Part shown: positions 1-5,471 of the stretch, in pieces
Layout: each line of letters starts with the position of its first letter
Numbering within the stretch: position 1 is the stretch's first letter
Source of the DNA: an uncultured Bacillota bacterium
Lineage (GTDB): Bacteria; Bacillota; Clostridia; Tissierellales; Tissierellaceae
Direction of reading: 5' to 3'
Assembly: GCA_937951995.1 (NCBI GenBank)
Contig: CALGAG010000163.1
Location: forward strand, 1-7,737
DNA: 7,737 nt
Made by a program: the position numbers and the translations under genes
Notes under the pieces: model-generated
What the model saw: only the letters and a program-made list of their open reading frames with translations
Databases searched by the model: none
What the model was told of the DNA's origin: nothing

Positions 1-24
1 GCTAAAAAATTAGATAAAAGATAA
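1..24 (+). CDS. C-terminal tail of an upstream gene, probably a MetI-type ABC permease (partial)
   Basis: Frame 1 reads AKKLDKR and then a TAA stop at 22-24, so only the last seven codons lie in the window. A basic Lys/Arg-rich tail of this kind is common at the cytoplasmic end of MetI-family permeases, and in MetNIQ-type operons the permease gene usually lies directly upstream of the binding-protein gene, as it would here. The stop overlaps an ATG in a TAATG arrangement. Seven residues cannot prove the family; the assignment rests mainly on gene order. It could equally be the end of an unrelated gene or a chance open stretch. Confidence 0.4.
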   Translation, partial: AKKLDKR

Positions 25-25
25 T

Positions 26-29
26 GGAG
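26..29 (+). promoter_or_regulatory. Ribosome binding site that decides the binding-protein start
   Basis: GGAG at 26-29 lies 9 nt before the ATG at 39. The earlier in-frame ATGs do not fit it: the one at 24 has only A-rich sequence without a Shine-Dalgarno match in front of it, and those at 30 and 33 are too close. The choice is also supported by the protein, since starting at 39 gives a signal peptide beginning M-R-K. Confidence 0.5.
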
Positions 30-38
30 ATGATGACA

Positions 39-851
39 ATGAGAAAGATTTTATTGGTTTTGTTGGTATTTGTGCTTGGCACATCCTTGATTGGGTGTGG
101 AGCAAATGAACCTGAGGATAACAATGAGATAAAGGTAGGGGTTGCATTCTATCCAATGAAGGACATTCTACTGCTAATTGAGGATGACCTCCAGGAGGAA
201 GGATTTGACCTGGTTATTAACGAGTTTTCAGATTACCAGGTGCCCAACAATCTCCTCCAGAACGGGGAGCTTGATGCAAATATGATACAGCATGATTACT
301 TCCTGCAGATATTCAACGAATCCAATGATGCTGACCTTGTAACTGTTCAGCCAATCTACCATGCAACATTTGCACTTTATTCCAAGTACTATGCATCCCT
401 GGATGAAATTCCGGAAGGAGCAAGTATAACTATTGCGGATGACTCAACAAACTTTAGCAGGTCCCTCTATCTACTAGGCCAGGCTGGGCTATTGACATTT
501 AATGATGACAAAACAACTGGCTTGACAGTAGAAGACATAGCCACCAATCCAAAGAACCTCCAGTTTGAGGATAAGGTTCCATTGACAAGCCTTGCTCAGA
601 GGTACTCAGAAACTGGTCTTGCTGTCATGTATCCAACCTATGCGAGGAGCCTTGAACTGGTTGGGGATGAACAGAGACTCTATGTTGAGCAGCAGGATGA
701 TGTCACACAAGGATATGCAATATCCCTTGTAACTAGGGATGACAACAGGGATAGCGAGAAAATCCAGGCCCTGATCAAGCATATTACTAGTGATAAAGTA
801 AGAGACTTCCTGATTGAAGAATACAGCTGGGCAAGCAAGCCTGCATTTTAA
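39..851 (+). CDS. NlpA/MetQ-family ABC transporter substrate-binding lipoprotein
   Basis: Extracellular ligand-binding lipoprotein of an ABC importer, 270 residues from the chosen ATG (275 if translation starts at 24). It opens with MRK, a hydrophobic stretch and a lipobox SLIGC, which puts the lipidated Cys at residue 20. The mature part follows the NlpA/MetQ pattern: VGVAFYPMKDIL near the start, then FSDYQVPN followed by GELDAN and QHDYF, then a DDSTNFSRSL block and a C-terminal PAF. Family members bind methionine or related amino acids. The block that normally reads VINxxYA reads VMYPTYA here, so a Tyr (residue 198) replaces the usual ligand-contacting Asn and the ligand may not be methionine. 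The probable permease end just upstream and the Lrp gene 53 bp downstream indicate an operon. Family call firm, ligand open. Confidence 0.9.
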   Translation: MRKILLVLLVFVLGTSLIGCGANEPEDNNEIKVGVAFYPMKDILLLIEDDLQEEGFDLVINEFSDYQVPNNLLQNGELDANMIQHDYFLQIFNESNDADLVTVQPIYHATFALYSKYYASLDEIPEGASITIADDSTNFSRSLYLLGQAGLLTFNDDKTTGLTVEDIATNPKNLQFEDKVPLTSLAQRYSETGLAVMYPTYARSLELVGDEQRLYVEQQDDVTQGYAISLVTRDDNRDSEKIQALIKHITSDKVRDFLIEEYSWASKPAF

Positions 852-904
852 GGGATATCATTAAAGAGATTTGTGAACGTAAAACTCGAAATAGGAGGGT
901 TTGT

Positions 905-1339
905 ATGGATGCAATCGATGCAAGAATACTTGAGATACTCCAGGAAAATGCAAGGGTTTCTGTTACTGAGATATCACAAAGAATCAACCTTTCAAGACCC
1001 AGTGTGAATGAGAGAATAACCAGAATGGTGGAAAGTGGTGTGATAGATGGGTTTACAGCTATAGTCCCTCCCGACAAGATAGGGTATGAGGTAAGCTTTT
1101 TCATCCAGATTAGCGACCTGAAGGTTCCATGGCAACGAATGGAGGAAATGTTGGAGGAAAATCCAAATGTTACAGACTTTCATAGAGTGACCGGCAATGC
1201 AAACTACATTGTAAAGGCTTCAGCGTCTAACATAGAAGCCATGAATGATATGCTGGCTAAACTAATGAAACAAGGCCATGTTGTTACCTCCATCATACTG
1301 AAGTCCCCTCTTATTAACAGACCATTGAAGCCACTTTAA
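905..1339 (+). CDS. Lrp/AsnC-family transcriptional regulator
   Basis: A 144-residue one-component regulator of the feast/famine family, which binds DNA as dimers or octamers and senses amino acids through its C-terminal domain. Residues 1-60 form the AsnC-type winged helix-turn-helix: MDAIDARILEILQEN leads into VSVTEISQRINLSRPSV (helix 2 and recognition helix) and then ERITRMVESGVIDGF. Residues about 65-140 form the RAM ligand-binding domain, with the VTGNANYIVKA strand-turn where classical Lrp proteins have a TGxxDY-type motif; the Asp is Asn here. Length is typical. The start is set by AGGAGGG at 893-899, 5 nt before the ATG. It lies 53 bp after the binding-protein gene without a visible terminator, so co-transcription and control of the adjacent transporter are likely. 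It could also control the downstream genes. Confidence 0.92.
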   Translation: MDAIDARILEILQENARVSVTEISQRINLSRPSVNERITRMVESGVIDGFTAIVPPDKIGYEVSFFIQISDLKVPWQRMEEMLEENPNVTDFHRVTGNANYIVKASASNIEAMNDMLAKLMKQGHVVTSIILKSPLINRPLKPL

Positions 1340-1345
1340 AAACGT

Positions 1346-1395
1346 AGACCCATGTCAGAAAATCCTTCATTATGAAGTCTGATGGGTCTTTTTTT
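1346..1395 (+). terminator. Rho-independent terminator after the Lrp gene (copy A of a repeated module)
   Basis: The arm 1346-1359 pairs with 1378-1389: 12 base pairs interrupted only by a two-base TG bulge (1353-1354). An inner 5-bp hairpin (CTTCA/TGAAG, loop TTA, 1365-1377) sits in the loop, and a run of T at 1389-1395 follows. It begins 7 bases after the lrp stop codon. A close copy of the whole structure occurs at 3182-3230. Confidence 0.85.
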
Positions 1396-1406
1396 CTGCA
1401 ATTTCG

Positions 1407-1437
1407 CATATGATTATTATTGCCTAGGTGTTAATAT
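1407..1437 (+). promoter_or_regulatory. Probable promoter of the diguanylate cyclase gene: CATATGATT box plus extended -10
   Basis: An extended -10 (TG at 1429-1430, TAATAT at 1432-1437) is preceded at 17-bp spacing by TATGAT (1409-1414), which lies inside a CATATGATT box. The -35 position is unlike TTGACA, so the promoter probably relies on the extended -10, on an activator at the box, or on an alternative sigma factor. Box and -10 have the same spacing in the kynU promoter. Predicted transcription start about 1444. Confidence 0.5.
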
Positions 1438-1483
1438 AGTTTAAGGTAAGAGTATCCAATCGTAAACTGAGCAGGGGGTACAT

Positions 1484-3163
1484 ATGAATATCAATAGAAT
1501 GCTTATTCTCATACTTGCGTTTTTGTTTCAAATTGGAAACATCTGGGTTGGAGAAGCTGCTGGAGGTTTCCTCAATGCTGTTGAACTGGATTACATTGCT
1601 AATAATCCAGTGTTAAAAGCTGTATCAGTTAAGGGTGCTGCCCCTATTTCCTTTGAAGGACCTGATGGGGATGAAAAAGGCATAGGTAAGCAGGTCATGA
1701 ATCTGATCGGAGAACGAACCGGACTGAATTTTGAGTTTGAGCTGTATGACACAGTAGAGGAGACACTCTCCAGCGATGGAGATCTTGTATATGGAATATC
1801 GCCTGACTATGCTCCTGAGGGAATGATTTTATCATCCCCCTTCCTGGTATCTGAAACAATTATTTTTATGAATTCAGGTGTCAGGGATAAAGATTTAGCT
1901 GAGCTTAAGTTTGCAGCTATCAATGGAGGAACCTTGCCTGAAGATATCAATGAGGAGAATGCAGTCTATTTTGATACCAGAGAAGAGAGTATGTTTGCTG
2001 TTGAGGGAGGAATTGTTGATTATGGTTATGGAAATGCATATTCACTTGCATACTATTCCATAATGTATGGATTTAATGATATTGTTACAATACCTCAAGG
2101 CAAGGAAGGCCGAGAGTATTCAATAGGCTTGATTAATGGGGATGAAACGTTGCTGGGAATAATAGAGAGTGCACTTGAGAATATAGAAGAAGTGGAAATG
2201 CAAACGTTGGTGTTGGATGTGTCATCCAATATTGAGCGGAGAATAACTCCAAGGATGATTTTTGAGGAGTATGGAGGAAGAATCATCCTAGCGGTATCAA
2301 CAATCATTGTTGTATTGACATATCTTGTAATTTCAAACATAAAGGCTAAAAAAAGGCTGAGTAAAGAAAACAGACGGCATAAGGTACTTTCAAATATATC
2401 CAATGAATACCTGTTTGAATATAGCATAAAGAATAATTCTCTCGAACTTACAGAAAAATGCCATGAAATTTTCGGAGAAGGAGAAGAGCTATCCGTTGCA
2501 AAAAGCAAAATAGTTGAAGAGTTGGAGACCCTGAAAAACATTGAAAATGGGCCAACTATAATATTTGATCTGCCAGATGAAGAGAAGGGTGTATTCAAGT
2601 TGATAGGGACAAGAGTTCTCGATGATATGGGTAAGGCGGAATCTGTTATTGGAAAACTTGTAGACATAAGTGTGGAGGAGGCTGAGAAGGAAAATTTAAT
2701 TCAAATGACACAGTTTGATGGCTTGACTGGTTTGTACAATGCAGCGACAGCAAAGGTAATGATTGAGGAGAACATCAAGAACAAGACTCATGGAAGAATT
2801 GATATACTTGTTTTGATAGACTTGGATAACTTCAAAGATGTAAACGACAATTACGGACATCTTATGGGGGATAAGACCTTGAAAAACCTAGGCAAAATAC
2901 TTAGGAGAACATTCAGGAACAATGACATAATAGGTCGAATAGGTGGAGATGAGTTCTGTGTATATCTTAAGGATGTTTCATCAATTGAATCAATAGAACA
3001 AAAGTGTGACCAGGTAAATGATAGCCTGATGGATGGATGCTATGAGATTAAAACATCAGTAAGCTTTGGGTTGTCAATCGTTGAAGATGGGGATGACTAT
3101 GAGAAAGTATTTATTAAGGCTGATAAGGAGATGTATCATAATAAAGGATTGAAGCAAAGATAG
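1484..3163 (+). CDS. Membrane diguanylate cyclase with extracellular substrate-binding-type sensor, PAS-like region and GGDEF domain
   Basis: Makes the second messenger c-di-GMP from two GTP. The 559 residues comprise a signal peptide or N-terminal anchor (about 1-25), an extracellular region of about 30-250 resembling bacterial solute-binding proteins of the SBP_bac_3 kind (VSVKGAAPISFEGPDG, then KGIGKQVMNLIGERTGLNF), a transmembrane helix at about 266-286, a basic linker, a PAS-like region at about 295-395 and a GGDEF domain from about 405 to the end. The GGDEF domain keeps FDGLTGLYN, the GGDEF signature at 487-491 and an inhibitory I-site RNND at 478-481, five residues before it. It should therefore be active and product-inhibited. 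AGGGGG at 1473-1478 lies 5 nt before the ATG. The gene stands alone between two copies of the same terminator-promoter module. The sensed ligand is unknown; its neighbours suggest an amino acid or related metabolite. Confidence 0.9.
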   Translation: MNINRMLILILAFLFQIGNIWVGEAAGGFLNAVELDYIANNPVLKAVSVKGAAPISFEGPDGDEKGIGKQVMNLIGERTGLNFEFELYDTVEETLSSDGDLVYGISPDYAPEGMILSSPFLVSETIIFMNSGVRDKDLAELKFAAINGGTLPEDINEENAVYFDTREESMFAVEGGIVDYGYGNAYSLAYYSIMYGFNDIVTIPQGKEGREYSIGLINGDETLLGIIESALENIEEVEMQTLVLDVSSNIERRITPRMIFEEYGGRIILAVSTIIVVLTYLVISNIKAKKRLSKENRRHKVLSNISNEYLFEYSIKNNSLELTEKCHEIFGEGEELSVAKSKIVEELETLKNIENGPTIIFDLPDEEKGVFKLIGTRVLDDMGKAESVIGKLVDISVEEAEKENLIQMTQFDGLTGLYNAATAKVMIEENIKNKTHGRIDILVLIDLDNFKDVNDNYGHLMGDKTLKNLGKILRRTFRNNDIIGRIGGDEFCVYLKDVSSIESIEQKCDQVNDSLMDGCYEIKTSVSFGLSIVEDGDDYEKVFIKADKEMYHNKGLKQR

Positions 3164-3181
3164 CTTAGATCTACAAAACGA

Positions 3182-3230
3182 AGATCCATGTCAGATAATC
3201 ATCAATTATGAAACCTGATGGGTCTTTCTT
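3182..3230 (+). terminator. Rho-independent terminator after the diguanylate cyclase gene (copy B)
   Basis: The arm 3182-3194 pairs with 3215-3225: 11 base pairs with the same two-base TG bulge as copy A (3189-3190), then TTTCTT. One C-G pair of copy A is a T-G wobble here (3185 with 3222), so pairing is kept despite the change. The U-tract is interrupted by a C and is weaker than in copy A, so some read-through into kynU is possible. Confidence 0.75.
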
Positions 3231-3241
3231 GTACACATTAT

Positions 3242-3272
3242 CATATGATTTTTTACCCATGAATGCTACAAT
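3242..3272 (+). promoter_or_regulatory. Probable promoter of kynU: CATATGATT box plus extended -10
   Basis: An extended -10 (TG at 3264-3265, TACAAT at 3267-3272) has TATGAT (3244-3249) at 17-bp spacing in the -35 position. Predicted start of transcription is about 3279, leaving a 5' leader of about 20 nt with the RBS at 3285-3292. Confidence 0.55.
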
Positions 3273-3299
3273 TGTATCAAGAACAAAGGGGGCGATAGC

Positions 3300-4583
3300 A
3301 TGAAGTATGAATTCAAGGATGGACTGGAATTTGCAAAGGCTATGGATGAAAAGGATGTTCTTAAAGGTTTCAGGGCGAGATTCTACATCCATGAGGATGA
3401 GATCTACATGGATGGTAATTCATTAGGCCTTGCTTCAAGGGATGCAGAGGATTCACTCCAAAATATGTTAAGGGTATGGAAAGAGGAGGCAATCAGGATA
3501 TGGGGTGCTGAAGACGGGAGATACTTCAACTATTCCAAGGTACTTGCAGAAAAGGCAAAGGACCTGATAAATGCCGACGCTGAAGAGATTATATTCATGG
3601 GGAGCATAACCACAAATATCCATCAGGCGCTTGCAACCTTCTACAAGCCAACAGAGGACAGGTACAAGATCATAGTGGATGAGCTGAATTTTCCCTCGGA
3701 TATCTATGCGACAAAGAGCATAATTGAGCTTAAGGGATACTCTATTGAGGATGCACTTGTAAGGATAGGGACCAGGGATGGACGGACCATTCTTGAAGAG
3801 GATATAATTGCTGAAATGAAGGATGATGTGGCTCTGATTCTTTTGCCATCTGTACTCTACAGAAGCTCCCAGCTGCTTGATATGGAAAGGATAACACGGG
3901 AAGCCCATGACAGGAACATCCTGGTTGGTTGGGACCTTGCCCATTCCATGGGATCCGTACCACATGACTTCAAGAAGATTGATCCAGACTTTGCCGTATG
4001 GTGCACCTACAAGTATCTGAACGGTGGACCGGGAGCAACAGCAGGGATGTTCATCAATAAAAGACACTTTGGAGAATCCTCAGGACTCAAGGGTTGGTTT
4101 GGCAGCAAGGATGAGAGCCAGTTCCTTATGAGTCATGATTTTGACCAGGATAGGGATGCAAACGGGTGGTTATTGGGAACACACAGCCTATTCTCAATGG
4201 CTCCAATAGAAGGGTCCTTGGACATGTTCAACGAAGCTGGAATGGATAATATCAGGAAGAAATCATTGCATATCACAGCCTATCTCATGTATCTGATTGA
4301 CAGCAAGCTTGCCAGGTACGGATATTCAGTTGGTAATCCAAGGGAGAATTCCCGAAGGGGAGGTCATGTTGCCCTTGAGCATGAGGAGGCATATAGAATT
4401 AGCCTGGCCTTAAGGGATAACAAGGTAATACCTGACTACAGGGAACCCAATGTAATCAGACTGGCACCTATAGCCCTGTACAATACCTACCAGGAGGTTT
4501 ATAGACTGGTTGAAATTCTGGAGGAAATTGTGGTTTCAAAGGCTTATGAGAAATACACCCTGGATAGGGTTACTGTACTTTAG
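3300..4583 (+). CDS. kynU: Kynureninase-like PLP enzyme (KynU)
   Basis: Predicted fold-type I PLP hydrolase that cleaves L-kynurenine (or 3-hydroxykynurenine) to anthranilate (or its hydroxy form) and L-alanine in the cytosol. The 427 residues match family length. Landmarks in order: YMDGNSLG (36-43), phosphate-binding region GSITTNIH (101-108), FPSD (131-134), LLPSVLYRSSQLLDM, GWDLAHSMG with the ring-nitrogen Asp at 212, TYKYLNGGPG with the PLP-binding Lys at 238, LKGWFG, GTHSLFSM, and IRLAPIALYNTY with a carboxylate-binding Arg at about 387. The segment aligned with the substrate ring pocket (about 63-80) does not resemble the human or pseudomonad forms, so the exact substrate is uncertain. 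AAAGGGGG at 3285-3292 lies 7 nt before the ATG. No other kynurenine-pathway gene is in the window. It has its own promoter and terminator. Confidence 0.85.
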   Translation: MKYEFKDGLEFAKAMDEKDVLKGFRARFYIHEDEIYMDGNSLGLASRDAEDSLQNMLRVWKEEAIRIWGAEDGRYFNYSKVLAEKAKDLINADAEEIIFMGSITTNIHQALATFYKPTEDRYKIIVDELNFPSDIYATKSIIELKGYSIEDALVRIGTRDGRTILEEDIIAEMKDDVALILLPSVLYRSSQLLDMERITREAHDRNILVGWDLAHSMGSVPHDFKKIDPDFAVWCTYKYLNGGPGATAGMFINKRHFGESSGLKGWFGSKDESQFLMSHDFDQDRDANGWLLGTHSLFSMAPIEGSLDMFNEAGMDNIRKKSLHITAYLMYLIDSKLARYGYSVGNPRENSRRGGHVALEHEEAYRISLALRDNKVIPDYREPNVIRLAPIALYNTYQEVYRLVEILEEIVVSKAYEKYTLDRVTVL

Positions 4584-4597
4584 AAAGCAAGAATCAA

Positions 4598-4631
4598 AAA
4601 CCTGTTGGGAGTATTTCCAATGGGTTTTTTT
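4598..4631 (+). terminator. Strong Rho-independent terminator after kynU
   Basis: A 13-bp stem (4598-4610 with 4615-4627, including three G-T wobbles), a four-base loop GTAT and seven T at 4625-4631. It starts 15 bases after the kynU stop. It lies inside the open frame that could be extended upstream of the RNase H gene, which argues against a start as early as 4605. Confidence 0.9.
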
Positions 4632-4653
4632 GATGGAATAAGGGCATATGTTC

Positions 4654-4662
4654 TGTTACAAT
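4654..4662 (+). promoter_or_regulatory. Extended -10 promoter element of the RNase H gene
   Basis: TGTTACAAT (TG at 4654-4655, TACAAT at 4657-4662) just downstream of the kynU terminator, with no good -35. A CATATG lies at 4645-4650, but at a different distance from the -10 than in the two repeated modules, so it was not counted as a third copy. Predicted transcription start about 4669, only a few bases before the RBS. Confidence 0.45.
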
Positions 4663-4672
4663 TGAAAATAAG

Positions 4673-4680
4673 AAAGGAGG
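4673..4680 (+). promoter_or_regulatory. Ribosome binding site that decides the RNase H start
   Basis: AAAGGAGG, 8 nt before the ATG at 4689. It places the start 28 codons after the furthest upstream possible start (TTG at 4605), which lies inside the kynU terminator. Confidence 0.8.
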
Positions 4681-4688
4681 TCATAGTC

Positions 4689-5450
4689 ATGATGGTCAAG
4701 CAGATGCAGCTGGAGATCATAGCTGAAGAGAATGATAAGTACTCAATACGAATTTCAGATGATATGGACCAGGTTGTAATTACCTATGACAAGCAGACAA
4801 AAGACCTTCAAATACCTGGGATAAATGAATTGGCAGGGTTTCTGTCCAATAACAAAAGTCAGTTTAGAGGGATTCTACATAACAAGAAAAGTGAAAGCTA
4901 TTACAAGGGATTCAAGCTGGATGTTTCCATAATAGATGGTAAGGACATCTCCAAGTTTAAGAACCGGGATAATATCATCATAAGGGATAGGGGCAAGGTC
5001 TTTGTAGAACCTGCTTGTAAGAGTAGCAACCTGCCTGAGTTATACACTGATGCCAGCTATGATGAGAGGCTAAACAAGGGAGCATACTGTGTCCTTAGAA
5101 AGGAGCCCGACGGTTCATATGAAGCCAGGGAATTTCTATGTGAGAGCCAGGATTCCAATTCTGCTGAGCTTGAGGCTGTGATAAAGGCACTAGAAATCTA
5201 TGAGGGTGACTTGAGAGTCTTAACAGACTCTCAGTATGTCAGAAAGGGGATCACCGAATGGATCATCCATTGGAAGCTTAATAATTGGCACACAGCTAAC
5301 GGGACCAAGGCCAAGAACATTAGCATGTGGAAAAAGCTTGATCTACTTTGTGAGAATAGAAGAATCGAGTTTGGATATGTAAAGGGCCACAATAATCATT
5401 TTGAAAATGAGTATTGTGACCTTATGGCAAGAATCAAGAGGGAGAGCTGA
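4689..5450 (+). CDS. rnhA: RNase HI-family ribonuclease with an N-terminal extension of about 115 residues
   Basis: Endonuclease predicted to cut the RNA strand of RNA-DNA hybrids. Residues about 116-253 of 253 form an E. coli-type RNase HI domain with every catalytic residue visible: Asp121 in LYTDAS, Glu160 in SAELEA, Asp180 in LTDSQYV, His234 in VKGHNNH and Asp244 in NEYCDLMAR. The basic handle that grips the hybrid is also present (WIIHWKLNNWHTANG). Residues 1-115 are a separate, mostly charged segment that does not carry the usual hybrid-binding motif of long RNase H1 proteins; I do not recognise it. Two ATGs stand in tandem (4689 and 4692); the first has the better RBS spacing. The gene has its own promoter and converges on the ABC-F gene with 13 bp between stops. 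A role in primer or R-loop removal is inferred from the family. Confidence 0.9.
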   Translation: MMVKQMQLEIIAEENDKYSIRISDDMDQVVITYDKQTKDLQIPGINELAGFLSNNKSQFRGILHNKKSESYYKGFKLDVSIIDGKDISKFKNRDNIIIRDRGKVFVEPACKSSNLPELYTDASYDERLNKGAYCVLRKEPDGSYEAREFLCESQDSNSAELEAVIKALEIYEGDLRVLTDSQYVRKGITEWIIHWKLNNWHTANGTKAKNISMWKKLDLLCENRRIEFGYVKGHNNHFENEYCDLMARIKRES

Positions 5451-5455
5451 CAAGA

Positions 5456-5471
5456 GCTTATATCTATAAGC
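5456..5471. terminator. Small palindromic hairpin at the convergent junction, possible weak bidirectional terminator
   Basis: GCTTAT (5456-5461), loop ATCT, ATAAGC (5466-5471). The 6-bp stem spans the 13-bp gap and overlaps the stop codon of the ABC-F gene (5464-5466). There is no T-run on either side, so efficient termination is doubtful, but no better terminator is visible for either convergent gene. Confidence 0.25.

Larger units (their letters stand above)
1339..1437 (+). repeat. Terminator-promoter module, copy A
   Basis: Bases 1339-1389 align without gaps to 3175-3225 with 43 of 51 identical, counted by eye. The match includes the terminator loop and the TG bulge. One base out of register further on, both copies carry CATATGATT (1407-1415 and 3242-3250), and exactly 25 bases after the start of that box both carry an extended -10. 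The sequence between the box and the -10 is not conserved. The two copies bracket the diguanylate cyclase gene. Confidence 0.75.
3175..3272 (+). repeat. Terminator-promoter module, copy B
   Basis: Second copy of the module at 1339-1437, ahead of kynU. It has the same AAAACG lead-in, bulged terminator stem, ATTATGAA loop sequence, CATATGATT box and box to -10 distance. In this copy the box lies in a perfect 10-bp palindrome, ATCATATGAT (3240-3249), which looks like an operator. Confidence 0.75.

Noticed and set aside
1339..1437. Possible riboswitch (for example c-di-GMP type) ahead of the GGDEF gene
   Set aside because: The conserved structure is a simple bulged hairpin with a U-tract starting directly after the lrp stop; no c-di-GMP riboswitch core was seen, and the predicted transcription start lies downstream of it.
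2095..2667. 190-codon open frame on the - strand
   Set aside because: Entirely antisense to the diguanylate cyclase gene, low-complexity Ser/Ile/Leu-rich product, no RBS or recognisable domain; a shadow of the real frame.
3468..4067. 199-codon open frame on the - strand
   Set aside because: Antisense to the well-supported kynureninase gene, with an improbable Cys/Tyr-rich product and no family features.
4605..4688. Upstream extension of the RNase H reading frame by 28 codons
   Set aside because: It starts with TTG inside the kynU terminator stem, has no RBS, and crosses the predicted promoter. AAAGGAGG at 4673-4680 serves the ATG at 4689.
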